Origin: Halobacterium jilantaiense
GTDB lineage: Archaea; Halobacteriota; Halobacteria; Halobacteriales; Halobacteriaceae
DNA length: 64,000 nucleotides
NCBI RefSeq assembly: GCF_900110535.1
Contig: NZ_FOJA01000001.1
Span: forward strand, 1-64,000
Reading direction: 5' to 3'
The notes beneath the pieces were generated by a model that did no database searches, was not told where the DNA came from, and saw only the letters and a program-made list of their open reading frames with translations. Within the stretch, counting starts at the first letter, position 1, and each line of letters starts with the position of its first letter. Shown piece after piece: positions 1-7,464 of this stretch. A program made the translations under genes and the position numbers.

Positions 1-177
1 ATTTTGCCGCCGCTCCAGCAGTTCGGCATCATCACCGGACTCACCATCATCTACGCGTTCCTCGCCAGCGTGCTCGTACTCCCCAGCCTGCTCGTCATCT
101 GGACGAGGTACCTCGGTCCGAGCGTCGACGAGTCCACGACGAACGTCGACGCAGCGACGCCCACACCGGAGGACTGA
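1..177 (+). CDS. RND/MMPL-family exporter, C-terminal end only
   Basis: The window opens inside this gene. The 58 visible residues are the last transmembrane helix of an RND/MMPL (SSD-type) transporter followed by a short polar tail ending in PTPED. Bases 1-95 are identical to 10751-10845 in the full-length exporter at 7970-11479, so this is the end of a close paralogue. Unlike that paralogue it stops soon after the last helix and has no long cytoplasmic domain. The TrmB-like gene starts three bases after the stop, so the two are probably co-transcribed. The substrate is unknown. The family moves lipids or hydrophobic compounds across the membrane. Confidence 0.8.
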   Translation: MLPPLQQFGIITGLTIIYAFLASVLVLPSLLVIWTRYLGPSVDESTTNVDAATPTPED

Positions 178-180
178 CCG

Positions 181-954
181 ATGGACGAAACTGACGCGAT
201 AGACGCGATGGGGGAACTCGGCCTCACCCAGTACGAGGCCCAGGTGTTCATCGCGCTCCAGCAGTTGGGTGTCGCGTCAGCGAGCGAAATCGGTCAGGCG
301 ACCGACGTTCCCCGGTCGCAGGTGTACGGCACCGCGGAGTCGCTCGAAGAACGCGGCCTCGTCGAAGTGCAGCAGTCGAACCCGATTCGGTACCGTCCGG
401 TCGGACTAGAGGAGGCACAGCAGACGCTCCGCGAGCAGTACGAGACGCACCAGCGCAACGCCTTCGACTACCTGGAGTCGGTCCAGCAGCAGCCACACAG
501 TGCGGAACAGCAAGAAGACATCTGGACCGTCCGCGGGTCGGACCACATCGACACGCGGGTCGAGCAGCTGGCCGCCGACGCGACCGAGCGCGTCGTCTAC
601 GGCTGTGGCGGCGCGCTGTTCGACGAGCGGACCGCCGAGACGCTGGTCGGCCGAGCCGACGACGGCATCGCGGTGACCGTCATGAGCCGGGACGAAGCAG
701 TGCGGTCGCGGTTCGCAGACACCGCTGTCGACACGCTCGCGTTCCCCAGCGAGGTGGACTCCTCACGGAGTCAGGCCGGTCGCGTCCTCTCGGCGGACGG
801 CGACACGATTCTGCTGAGTGTGCTTGGCGGCCCAGTCGCGCCCGCGGTGCCGGAGGAGACGGCAATCTGGAGCAGTGGGACCGGATTCGCGGTGACCTTC
901 ATCGTGCTCCTGTCGAGCTGGTTCGAGATGCATCTGGGTCGCGCGGTGCTGTAA
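181..954 (+). CDS. TrmB-like winged-helix transcriptional regulator
   Basis: The 257-residue protein has an N-terminal winged helix of the TrmB type (about residues 8-75; the segments LGLTQYEAQVF and VPRSQVYGTAESLEERGLV are typical) and then a phospholipase-D-like sensor region (about 115-255). It starts three bases after the exporter fragment and probably controls it. It is paralogous to the regulator at 11476-12231, which has the same position behind the second exporter. The last 30 residues diverge from that copy and become hydrophobic (a FIVLLSSWF stretch), which could reflect drift or a small frameshift near the 3' end. The effector is unknown. Confidence 0.85.
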   Translation: MDETDAIDAMGELGLTQYEAQVFIALQQLGVASASEIGQATDVPRSQVYGTAESLEERGLVEVQQSNPIRYRPVGLEEAQQTLREQYETHQRNAFDYLESVQQQPHSAEQQEDIWTVRGSDHIDTRVEQLAADATERVVYGCGGALFDERTAETLVGRADDGIAVTVMSRDEAVRSRFADTAVDTLAFPSEVDSSRSQAGRVLSADGDTILLSVLGGPVAPAVPEETAIWSSGTGFAVTFIVLLSSWFEMHLGRAVL

Positions 955-1102
955 CGAACCGTCCGTCCCCGCTCGTATGGGGTGGACCGTGGCGAGAGTA
1001 GTAGGTGGGTTGGTTCGAGCGGGGACGACGGGGCTGGGGTAGGCCAGCCAGTGGTCGCACGCAGGAGCGGTGCGACGTCGGCGACCCCAGCGTTGCTGAA
1101 TA

Positions 1103-1114
1103 AACGTACAGTTA
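1103..1114 (+). promoter_or_regulatory. possible operator upstream of the TetR gene
   Basis: The 12-base sequence AACGTACAGTTA lies 76 bases before the TetR-family start. A copy with one change (AACGTTCAGTTA) lies directly before the small membrane protein gene at 1904-1915. Two near-identical sites beside a TetR gene and its downstream neighbour suggest that regulator's binding site. This is inference from the repetition. Confidence 0.4.
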
Positions 1115-1160
1115 CCTTAATCGTGTCGGTCGAATCTCTGTCAGGCGCGACCGGGCAACC

Positions 1161-1168
1161 TTTTACAC
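1161..1168 (+). promoter_or_regulatory. TATA box for the TetR-family gene
   Basis: TTTTACAC is centred about 27 bases before the ATG at 1191, which fits a leaderless haloarchaeal promoter and supports that start. The rest of 955-1190 contains no convincing gene. Confidence 0.55.
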
Positions 1169-1190
1169 GCTACTCGGCGTACCGTCTGGC

Positions 1191-1793
1191 ATGAGTGAAG
1201 CCGACGCGGAGGGCGAGGACCTCGACACAGAGGACCTCATCATGCAGGCGACCTACCGAGCGTTATGCGAACACGGCTACCCCGCCACGAGTATCTCCAA
1301 GATCGCCGACGAGTTCGAGAAGAGCAAGGCCCTGCTCTACCACCACTACGACGACAAAGAGGACCTGCTCGCGCACTTTCTCACCTATCTGCTCGACCAG
1401 TTCGAGACCGAACTCGAACAGAATCTGCCGACCGACCACCGACAACGACTCACGTCAGTCGTCGACCAGGCGCTCCCCGAAGTCGGTGAGGCCGACGAGT
1501 TCCAGTTCCGCCGGGCACTCCTCGAAATGCGCTCCCAGGCACCGTACCACGAGGCGTACCACGACCGGTTCGTTCACTCCGACGAGCTGATTCTGCAGGA
1601 GTTACGCGACACCATCGAGGCTGGCATCGAGGCCGGGGAGTTCCAGGACGTGGACCCCGCGGAGACGAGTCAGTTCCTGTACACGCTCGTGTACGGTGCG
1701 CTGGAGCGTGACGTACCGCTCGGTGACGAGGCAGTGACCGAGTTGACGCGAGAGCAGATTCACACGTACATCTCCGAGCACGTCTACAAGTAA
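1191..1793 (+). CDS. TetR/AcrR-family transcriptional regulator
   Basis: The 200-residue protein has an N-terminal TetR DNA-binding domain (about residues 15-62; GYPATSISKIADEFEKSKALLYHHYDDKEDLL is split across the helix-turn-helix in the usual way) and an all-helical ligand domain. Length is typical for the family. TetR proteins repress neighbouring genes, often exporters, until a small hydrophobic ligand binds. The nearest candidates are the RND exporters on either side and the small membrane protein at 1924. Repeated 12-mers at 1103 and 1904 are plausible operators. The ligand cannot be read from the sequence. Confidence 0.88.
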   Translation: MSEADAEGEDLDTEDLIMQATYRALCEHGYPATSISKIADEFEKSKALLYHHYDDKEDLLAHFLTYLLDQFETELEQNLPTDHRQRLTSVVDQALPEVGEADEFQFRRALLEMRSQAPYHEAYHDRFVHSDELILQELRDTIEAGIEAGEFQDVDPAETSQFLYTLVYGALERDVPLGDEAVTELTREQIHTYISEHVYK

Positions 1794-1899
1794 TCGGGGG
1801 AGGGGCGGCGAGCCGTGAGGCGACGGATTTCACGGAGCGGGTCGGCGTGTTTCGTCTGACCGATAGTCCTGTCGAGCAGAACCGAAGCGCCCATTGATT

Positions 1900-1915
1900 A
1901 CCGAACGTTCAGTTA
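1900..1915 (+). promoter_or_regulatory. imperfect palindromic operator before the small membrane protein gene
   Basis: Bases 1900-1913 (ACCGAACGTTCAGT) pair 6 of 7 bases between their two arms around a central AACGTT, a shape common in TetR operators. Bases 1904-1915 repeat the element at 1103-1114 with one mismatch. The site ends nine bases before the ATG at 1924, where binding would block initiation. Confidence 0.45.
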
Positions 1916-1923
1916 ATACGGGT

Positions 1924-2130
1924 ATGGACTCCACGACGACACGACGATACCTCGGACTCGGTGTAGTCAGCGACGTCGTCTCGCTGCTCCTGATTCCGCT
2001 CGCCGGAGTGGTCGGCATGTACAGCGCGTACAGAGTGCACGGGGAGGTGTCTCGGGTGTACAGCCTCCTCATCGGCGGCGTCGGCGCGTTCTCGGTCGCG
2101 CTCTGGGTGACGTACCTGCTGTCACTCTGA
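1924..2130 (+). CDS. small two-helix membrane protein
   Basis: The 68-residue protein has two predicted transmembrane helices (about residues 10-32 and 45-67) joined by a short loop. I do not recognise a family. The ATG at 1924 was chosen because the first ten residues are polar, the helix follows directly, and the operator-like palindrome ends just before it. An upstream TTG at 1894 would place that palindrome inside the coding region. It follows the TetR gene by 130 bases and is a likely target of it. Confidence 0.6.
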   Translation: MDSTTTRRYLGLGVVSDVVSLLLIPLAGVVGMYSAYRVHGEVSRVYSLLIGGVGAFSVALWVTYLLSL

Positions 2131-2188
2131 CACCGCTCGTCGCAACTGGACGAGCAGTTCTGGAAGTCCCGGACTCATCTGAAGTGGT

Positions 2189-2473
2189 TCAGTGGGTCGA
2201 CATCTCCAGGTCTTTCTGCCGACACACGCGTTCGACGAACTGGTGGAGTTCCCTGTACTGCGTTTCGGGGAGGTCCTCAGCGCCGACGCTGCGTAACGCG
2301 GACCACTTCCCGACCTTGTACTGGGCGACGACGAGCACCACGCTGCCCAGAACGGCGATGGGGAGCACGCCGCGACCGAAGGCAGCCATGGCTGCTGCCA
2401 CGGCGACGAGATAGAACCCAGCCAGCACTGTCCCGACGACGGCCATCCGTACTTTGAGTCCGAAGTGTCGCAC
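2189..2473 (-). pseudogene. truncated HtpX-like (M48) membrane protease, N-terminal part only
   Basis: A GTG start gives 94 residues that resemble the beginning of archaeal HtpX: a short GLKVRM motif, two adjoining transmembrane helices (about residues 10-55), and the VGAEDLP...YRELHQFVERVCRQKDLEM stretch that normally leads into the zinc-protease domain. The frame stops there. No HEXXH motif is found in the downstream bases in any frame I checked. The HtpX catalytic domain is therefore missing, and this is either a decayed gene or a short membrane protein derived from HtpX. Family assignment rests on the N-terminal pattern only. Confidence 0.5.
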
Positions 2474-2551
2474 GTGTGAGGGGGTGTTCTCGTTCGGACC
2501 GGTCGCGGGTCGCCGGGAACTATTTTGGTGGTCCGTGCGGTAGCGACTCGT

Positions 2552-2695
2552 ATGTCCGCTGCAACCCAGCTGCGGTGCCACGAGTGTGGACGCACAGCCT
2601 CGCGAGACGACTGGGAGACGGCGACCGACCCGAAGCTCGGCGACATGACGCAGTGCCCGGGCTGCGGGTCGACGAACGTCCAGAGCGACCGGTAG
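2552..2695 (+). CDS. 47-residue two-CxxC zinc-ribbon protein
   Basis: This short gene encodes two CxxC knuckles (CHECGR near residue 9 and CPGCGS near 37) separated by an acidic linker, which is a single rubredoxin-like zinc-ribbon fold. Such micro-proteins are abundant in haloarchaea, and their partners are mostly unknown. A TATA-like CTATTTTGG at 2520-2528 lies 28 bases before the ATG and supports expression. The stop is two bases from the convergent msrB stop. Confidence 0.7.
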   Translation: MSAATQLRCHECGRTASRDDWETATDPKLGDMTQCPGCGSTNVQSDR

Positions 2696-2697
2696 CC

Positions 2698-3099
2698 CTA
2701 CTCCTCGTCGGGCTCGAAGTCGAGCGCGACGGAGTTGATGCAGAAGCGCTCGCCCGTCGGTTCCGGACCGTCCTGGAAGACGTGCCCGAGGTGGCCGCCG
2801 CACTCGGCGCAGACGACTTCCGTGCGCTCCATCCCCTGGCTGTGGTCGGGGCGTCGCTCCACGGCGTCCGCGTCGGCGGCGTCCCAGAAGCTCGGCCAGC
2901 CGCAGTGCGCGTCGAACTTCGTCTCCCCGGAGAACAGTTCCGCGCCACACCCCGCACACGAGTACGTGCCGTCCTCGTCGCGGTCGACGTGGTCGCCGGA
3001 GTACGGGCGTTCGGTGCCCTGCTCGCGCAGCACGCGGTACTGTTCGTCGGAGAGCGTCTCTCGCCAGTCGATTTCCTCGGTGTCGGGCGTCTCGGCCAT
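2698..3099 (-). CDS. msrB: peptide-methionine (R)-S-oxide reductase MsrB
   Basis: MsrB reduces the R-epimer of methionine sulfoxide in oxidised proteins. The 133-residue protein carries the complete family pattern: two structural CxxC zinc pairs (CAGC near residue 48, CAEC near 97), the HCGWPSFW substrate motif near 65, and the catalytic cysteine in RFCINS near 119. Length is normal. It stands alone, divergent from nothing obvious and 20 kb from msrA in the same window. It acts in the cytoplasm in repair of oxidative damage. Confidence 0.95.
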   Translation of the reverse strand: MAETPDTEEIDWRETLSDEQYRVLREQGTERPYSGDHVDRDEDGTYSCAGCGAELFSGETKFDAHCGWPSFWDAADADAVERRPDHSQGMERTEVVCAECGGHLGHVFQDGPEPTGERFCINSVALDFEPDEE

Positions 3100-3129
3100 A
3101 CCAGACCTAGGTGGCGACTCCGGGTAAAC

Positions 3130-3768
3130 CTAGAGGTCGGCGACCATCTCGGCCGCGAACTCCAGTTCGTCGTCGTTGACGCCGTGGCCCATGCCCTCGT
3201 AGATGCGCTCCGTCACGTCCGCGCCCATCGATTCGAAGACGTCGCGGGTGTCGTGGACGCGCTGTTCGGGGATGTGGGGGTCGCGGTCGCTGCACCCGAG
3301 GAAGACCGGTGTGCCGTCGAGGTCGCCGTCGTACTCCCAGCTGGTGCCCTCGGGGCCGTGGAGTCCGCCGGAGAACGCGACGAAGCCGCCGTACCGTCCG
3401 GGGTTGCGGGCGACGAACTCGCTGCCGAGACACGCGCCCTGCGAGAACCCGAGCAGGAGCACGCGCTCGCGGGGGACGTGGTCGGTGACGTCGTCGAGGA
3501 CGTCGCCGACGAGCGCGAGCCCCGACGAGAAGTGCGGGTCGTTCTCCGTCGTCGGTTCGAGGAAGGAGTTCGGGTACCAGGTGGCGCGCGTGGCCTGCGG
3601 CGCGAGGAAGGCGGTGTCCTCGCTCGGGAGGTCGTCTGCGAACTGCAACATTCCGAGCGCGCGAGCACCACGGCCGTGCAGGAGGACGACTGCGCGCTCG
3701 GCGTCTTCCAGGGCCGCGCCGCGGTGTTCGACCGGCTGTCCCGCGTGAGGGTCGGCGTCGGCTGACAT
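3130..3768 (-). CDS. alpha/beta-hydrolase of the carboxylesterase/phospholipase family
   Basis: The 212-residue alpha/beta hydrolase shows the oxyanion-side HGRG motif (about residue 31), the nucleophile elbow GFSQG (serine near 110), an acidic residue in CSDRDPH (near 160) and the catalytic histidine in GMGHGV (near 195). This matches the YpfH/LYPLA-like group that hydrolyses small carboxyl or acyl esters. A dienelactone-hydrolase-like role is the main alternative. Substrate is not evident. It ends 30 bases before msrB on the same strand, so co-transcription is possible. Confidence 0.85.
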   Translation of the reverse strand: MSADADPHAGQPVEHRGAALEDAERAVVLLHGRGARALGMLQFADDLPSEDTAFLAPQATRATWYPNSFLEPTTENDPHFSSGLALVGDVLDDVTDHVPRERVLLLGFSQGACLGSEFVARNPGRYGGFVAFSGGLHGPEGTSWEYDGDLDGTPVFLGCSDRDPHIPEQRVHDTRDVFESMGADVTERIYEGMGHGVNDDELEFAAEMVADL

Positions 3769-3915
3769 GCAGTCCGGTACGGCCCGCCGACGTAAACGTC
3801 TCGGCTAACCACCGGGCCACCGGGTGGCGTCCACGTCACCCCGGCCGATGCTGGTATCGGGGCGACACCAGGTGCGTGCCGGAACCACTATGTCACTGGA
3901 TGCCGAAGCGAGACC

Positions 3916-4293
3916 ATGAACGACGGTGCCGACGGGGACGACCGGTACAGCGAGGAGGCCTGCCACGTCATCGACTCGCTCGAACAGATCGGCAGCCAGT
4001 GGCGGCTCATCGTGCTCCACGACCTCCAGGAGGGTGAGAAGCGCTTCAACGAACTCAAGCGCTCGACGGACGCCAGTTCGCGGACGCTCTCCCGGGTGCT
4101 CGACGACCTCCAGGAACTCGGGTTCGTGAACCGCCGGCTGGAGGAGGAGTCCCCCGTCGCGACGTACTACTCGCTGACCGCGAAAGGCGAGTCGCTGTTC
4201 CCCGTCTTCGACGCCATCGAGTCCTGGGCGGACGAGTGGCTCGCCGACGACGAGGACGGCGTCGAGGCCGTTGGGTCGCTCGCAGACAGCTAG
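3916..4293 (+). CDS. HxlR-family winged-helix regulator
   Basis: The 125-residue protein has the HxlR signature: an N-terminal cysteine helix (EEACHVIDSLEQIGSQWRLIVLHDL), then a recognition helix (SSRTLSRVLDDLQELG) and a wing with YSLTAKGESL. HxlR proteins are small dimeric regulators, often sensitive to thiol-reactive compounds through the N-terminal cysteine (here about residue 17). It is transcribed away from the esterase at 3768 and could regulate it. No operator was identified. Confidence 0.87.
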   Translation: MNDGADGDDRYSEEACHVIDSLEQIGSQWRLIVLHDLQEGEKRFNELKRSTDASSRTLSRVLDDLQELGFVNRRLEEESPVATYYSLTAKGESLFPVFDAIESWADEWLADDEDGVEAVGSLADS

Positions 4294-4332
4294 GACTACT
4301 CGCTCGGTCGGCGACCGCCCGGTATCCGGTTC

Positions 4333-4340
4333 CTAATTTT
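4333..4340 (+). promoter_or_regulatory. TATA box for the DUF2270-like gene
   Basis: CTAATTTT sits about 30 bases before the ATG at 4369 and favours that start over the upstream TTG at 4339, which lies inside the box. Confidence 0.5.
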
Positions 4341-4368
4341 GTGGGCTCGGCGCAACCCCGACACCGTG

Positions 4369-5043
4369 ATGACCGGCGACGACCACGAGTCAGCGGGAGA
4401 CGGGGACGGGGAGACCATCGCGGACCGGGTGTCCGGCGACCGCTCGGCGTTCACCAGGGCCACGACGGGCTTCTACCGTGGCGAGGTCGACCGCGCGACC
4501 ACCTGGCGGTCCAGGCTCGACCAGACGACGAACTGGGCGGTCGTCGTCGTGGCGGCGGTGCTCACGTGGTCGTTCTCCAGCGAGAGCCGACCGCACTACG
4601 TGGTCCTCATCGGCGTGCTCGCGGTCACCGCGTTCCTCCTCATGGAGGCGAACCGCTACCGGGAGTACGACGTGTGGCGCGACCGCGTTCGGACCGTGCA
4701 GACGGGCCTGCTGGCCGAGCTGTTCGAGTCGGCGGGCGCGTCGGACGACTGGACGGCGCACCTCGCCGACGAGCTTCGGAATCCCTCGTTCCACATGTCC
4801 TACCGACACGCCGTGAACCACCGGCTCCGGCGCTCGTACTTCGCACTCCTGTCCGTGCTCGTCGTCGCGTGGGTCGCCCGCGTCACGGTGTACACCGCCG
4901 ACGAACCGTGGCGGCAGTCGGCGGCGATTCTGTTCTTGCCCGGTGAACTCGTCGCGGGAGCAGTCGGCGTGTTCTACCTCGCGGTCGTCGTGGTCACGGT
5001 CTGGTCCGTTCGGGGCGGTCGAACCCAGGAGTTCGAGGTGTGA
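4369..5043 (+). CDS. DUF2270-like integral membrane protein
   Basis: The 224-residue protein has an acidic N-terminal tail, two closely spaced helices (about residues 55-72 and 78-93), a cytoplasmic section and two more helices (about 152-170 and 188-213). The conserved EANRYREYDVWRDRVRTVQ and NPSFHMSYRHAVNHRLRRSY segments match what I know of DUF2270, a family of uncharacterised archaeal and bacterial membrane proteins. No catalytic residues can be named. It stands as a single transcription unit after the HxlR gene. Confidence 0.75.
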   Translation: MTGDDHESAGDGDGETIADRVSGDRSAFTRATTGFYRGEVDRATTWRSRLDQTTNWAVVVVAAVLTWSFSSESRPHYVVLIGVLAVTAFLLMEANRYREYDVWRDRVRTVQTGLLAELFESAGASDDWTAHLADELRNPSFHMSYRHAVNHRLRRSYFALLSVLVVAWVARVTVYTADEPWRQSAAILFLPGELVAGAVGVFYLAVVVVTVWSVRGGRTQEFEV

Positions 5044-5076
5044 CGAGGACTCGGTGTCGGGAGCACACCCCCTGCG

Positions 5077-5185
5077 GAGTGAAAGTGAAACGCCGGTGTT
5101 CGATTCCGTTATTTGCAGAATTGGCGCGTTACGTGCGTCCTATCTTCCGACCGCGGCTCGACAACTCACTGTTTCACTTTCACTC
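5077..5185. repeat. 109-base element with perfect 15-base terminal inverted repeats
   Basis: GAGTGAAAGTGAAAC at 5077-5091 is the exact reverse complement of 5171-5185. The 79 bases between are less G+C rich than their surroundings and hold no gene. The trinucleotide GCG touches both ends (5074-5076 and 5186-5188), as a 3-base target duplication would. This has the form of a miniature inverted-repeat element, although a large regulatory hairpin is possible. No second copy was noticed in the window. Confidence 0.5.
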
Positions 5186-5228
5186 GCGGACCGGCACTCC
5201 TTAGGTCGGTCCCGACCACGCATCGACC

Positions 5229-5624
5229 ATGAGCGGGTACGGCGACCTCCCCGAGGGCTGGCAGGTGTGGACCGAAGACGCGGACGGCGGCGACATTCTC
5301 GTCTACCGGCCGGACGTCTTCGACAGCCACGAGTACCCGTCGCCGTGCCTCCCCACGATTCAGGTCGCACAGCGGCCGCCGACCCAGCAGAAGCGCCGCG
5401 CGGGCTCGAACCCCGACGGCTGGTGGGTGTCGCTCACCCTCGAACCCGAGGTCCGGGTGCGGGACGCCGACGCGCGCTTCGACTCGCGGACGGCCGCGGT
5501 CGCCGGCGCGGTCGACCTCGCCGAACGGTTCGCCGCAGGCGACGTGGACTACCGCGGGGCCTACCAGATTCCCCGCGAGGACTACCTCGACGAACTGGAC
5601 GACCGCACGGGGCGGGAGGCTTAA
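5229..5624 (+). CDS. haloarchaeal conserved protein, DUF5820-like
   Basis: The 131-residue acidic protein begins with a DLPEGWQVW segment and continues with YRPDVF, CLPTI and a short C-terminal helical part. This resembles small soluble haloarchaeal proteins annotated DUF5820, though the name is from memory and should be checked. No enzyme motif is visible. The UPF0179 gene follows 25 bases later on the same strand, so the two may be one unit. The inverted-repeat element at 5077-5185 lies just upstream of its promoter region. Confidence 0.65.
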   Translation: MSGYGDLPEGWQVWTEDADGGDILVYRPDVFDSHEYPSPCLPTIQVAQRPPTQQKRRAGSNPDGWWVSLTLEPEVRVRDADARFDSRTAAVAGAVDLAERFAAGDVDYRGAYQIPREDYLDELDDRTGREA

Positions 5625-5649
5625 CCCGGCGGCCGGCCAACCGACGCAC

Positions 5650-6096
5650 ATGCCAATCACGCTGCTCGGGGCGCGGCTCGCCGACCCGGGCACCGAGTTC
5701 GTCTACCGCGGCGAGGCCGACGCCTGTGAGGGCTGCCCGTACCGCAAGCAGTGCCTGAATCTCACCGAGGGCGTCCGCTACGAGGTGACAGATGTCCGGG
5801 AGGGCGGTCAGGTGCTGGACTGCGGCGTCCACGACGAGGGCGTGGTCGCGGTCGACGTCGAGCCGGCGTCCGTCACCGCGAACGTCCCATCGAAGGGCGC
5901 GTACGCCGGGAGCAAGGGGAAGCTCGCGGGGCCGTGCCCGCACACGGAGTGCCCGAGTCACGAGTACTGCGAGCCGGCCGGCGCGGACTTCGACGAGGAG
6001 TACCAGATCGGGGAGATTCTCGGGGACCCGCCCCACGACTACTGCGCGCTCGACAGGGAGCTGACGCTCGTGGAGTTCGCGCCGTCCGAGGACTGA
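5650..6096 (+). CDS. UPF0179 family cysteine-rich protein
   Basis: The 148-residue protein matches the archaeal UPF0179 family, with cysteines in CEGCPYRKQC (about residues 28-37), one at about 61, and CPHTEC...CEPAG near 98-111. The pattern suggests metal or iron-sulfur binding. The family has no established function. Its last 58 bases overlap, in antisense, the 3' end of the desuccinylase-like gene that converges on it. Confidence 0.85.
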   Translation: MPITLLGARLADPGTEFVYRGEADACEGCPYRKQCLNLTEGVRYEVTDVREGGQVLDCGVHDEGVVAVDVEPASVTANVPSKGAYAGSKGKLAGPCPHTECPSHEYCEPAGADFDEEYQIGEILGDPPHDYCALDRELTLVEFAPSED

Positions 6097-6872
6097 AGCA
6101 CGCCCGCCGGCTCCCCCCGGTAGCCGAACTGGTTCTTGTAGCCGTACGGCGACAGCAACACGGGCCAGAACGGCTCGTCTGCGACCAGCGGCTCGCCGTC
6201 GGCGGCGGCGTACGCCTCGCCGGCCGCGACCTCCTGGAAGTTCTCGACGAACACCTCGTACTCGTCGCCCGACGGCTTCGGGATGGACTCGCCCATCTCG
6301 AAGACCGGGACCTCGCGGCGGGCCGGGTCACCGGGGAGCACCTCGGTCGCCGTGAGGAACTCCCGGACGAGGGTGTAGGCGTTCTCCGCGGCCGGCTCGC
6401 TGCCCTGCAGGCCGGCCTCGACTTCGAGGATGTCGGCGTCCGCGGCGAAGATGCGCCCGTCGCCGAAGTCCCCGGTGTCGACGAGCGCCGCCACCGAGAG
6501 CGCCGGGACGACCGACGGCACCGGCGCGTCGACCCCGCTGGAGATGGCGAACGGGTCGGCGTGGGACTGCGTGGAGTGGACGGACAGCACCGTGCAGCCG
6601 CGTATCTCGTCGGCGAGTCGCTCCGCGAGCCGTCGCTCGTGGGCGTCCTCGGGCACGTCGTCCGTGAACGACCGGTTCAGGTCGGCGTCCACGTACCGGA
6701 CGCCGGCGTCGAGCGCGCGCTCGTTCGCCACGACGAGTTTCACGGGCGACAGGACCGCGGGGTCGTCGTCCAGCAGTCGCTCGACGGCGCGGACGCCACA
6801 GGGTTCGTCGCCGTGGACGCCCACGACGACCGCGACCGACGGCTCGCCGTCGCCCAACTGCTCGACACGCAT
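6039..6872 (-). CDS. succinylglutamate desuccinylase/aspartoacylase-family protein
   Basis: The 277-residue protein is a zinc-carboxypeptidase-fold AstE/AspA homologue. It shows the GVHGDEPCG zinc motif (His and Glu near residues 20-23), ERALDAGVRYVDADLNRSF (substrate arginine region near 60), and SVHSTQS with the third zinc ligand near 98. The start at 6872 gives the normal N-terminus directly before the first strand. The last 20 residues or so (after GYRGEP) look unrelated to the family and are read from the opposite strand of the UPF0179 gene, as if the original stop had been lost. Substrate is probably an N-acyl amino acid or similar. Confidence 0.82.
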   Translation of the reverse strand: MRVEQLGDGEPSVAVVVGVHGDEPCGVRAVERLLDDDPAVLSPVKLVVANERALDAGVRYVDADLNRSFTDDVPEDAHERRLAERLADEIRGCTVLSVHSTQSHADPFAISSGVDAPVPSVVPALSVAALVDTGDFGDGRIFAADADILEVEAGLQGSEPAAENAYTLVREFLTATEVLPGDPARREVPVFEMGESIPKPSGDEYEVFVENFQEVAAGEAYAAADGEPLVADEPFWPVLLSPYGYKNQFGYRGEPAGVLQSSDGANSTSVSSLSSAQ

Positions 6873-6981
6873 GTGGCCATCATAGCCGCGCGTCGTTGAA
6901 ATGGATTGTCGTTGGCTCGCCAATTGCCGGGCTCGCGGTAGCCGTCGACGGGATTAGGTGGTCGGACGCTGTAGCCGGCGT

Positions 6982-7464
6982 ATGGACGACCACACCCGCG
7001 ACCCGGGCGTCGCGCCCCCGCTCGGTGACCCGACCGGGTGGCGGGCCGACCGCCGGGTGTGGGAGCACGCGACGCTGCGGCGGGCGGTCGAGCACGGCGT
7101 GCGCCTCTACAACAGCGGCGACTTCCACGAGTCCCACGACTGCTTCGAGGACGAGTGGTACAACTACGGGTCAGGCACCACGGAGTCCGCGTTCCTCCAC
7201 GGGATGGTGCAGGTGGCCGCCGGCGCGTACAAGCACTACGACTTCGAGAACGACGACGGGATGCGGAGCCTGTTCAGAACGGCGCTCCAGTACCTCGACG
7301 GCGTTCCCGGTGACTACTACGGCGTCGACGTCGACGATGTGCGCCGTCGGCTCCGTGCGGCACTCGACGACCCCGGGGCGCTCGACGGCTGGCGAATCGC
7401 CGTCGACGACGCGGAGCCCACGGCGTACCCGGCGGACTACGAGTACGCCGAGAGTCTGGAGTGA
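6982..7464 (+). CDS. DUF309 family protein
   Basis: The 160-residue protein carries the DUF309 core: a helix with [18 protein letters not shown] (about residues 43-60) followed by [15 protein letters not shown] (about 73-88). The histidine and acidic residues in these helices are conserved in the family and could bind a metal. The function is not known. It is divergently transcribed from the desuccinylase-like gene with a 109-base gap that must hold both promoters. Confidence 0.85.
   Translation: MDDHTRDPGVAPPLGDPTGWRADRRVWEHATLRRAVEHGVRLYNSGDFHESHDCFEDEWYNYGSGTTESAFLHGMVQVAAGAYKHYDFENDDGMRSLFRTALQYLDGVPGDYYGVDVDDVRRRLRAALDDPGALDGWRIAVDDAEPTAYPADYEYAESLE

Noticed and set aside
982..1194. 70-codon plus-strand frame upstream of the TetR gene
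   Set aside because: It overlaps the TetR promoter and start, and its composition (many Ser, Arg, Gly, few acidic residues) is unlike a haloarchaeal protein.
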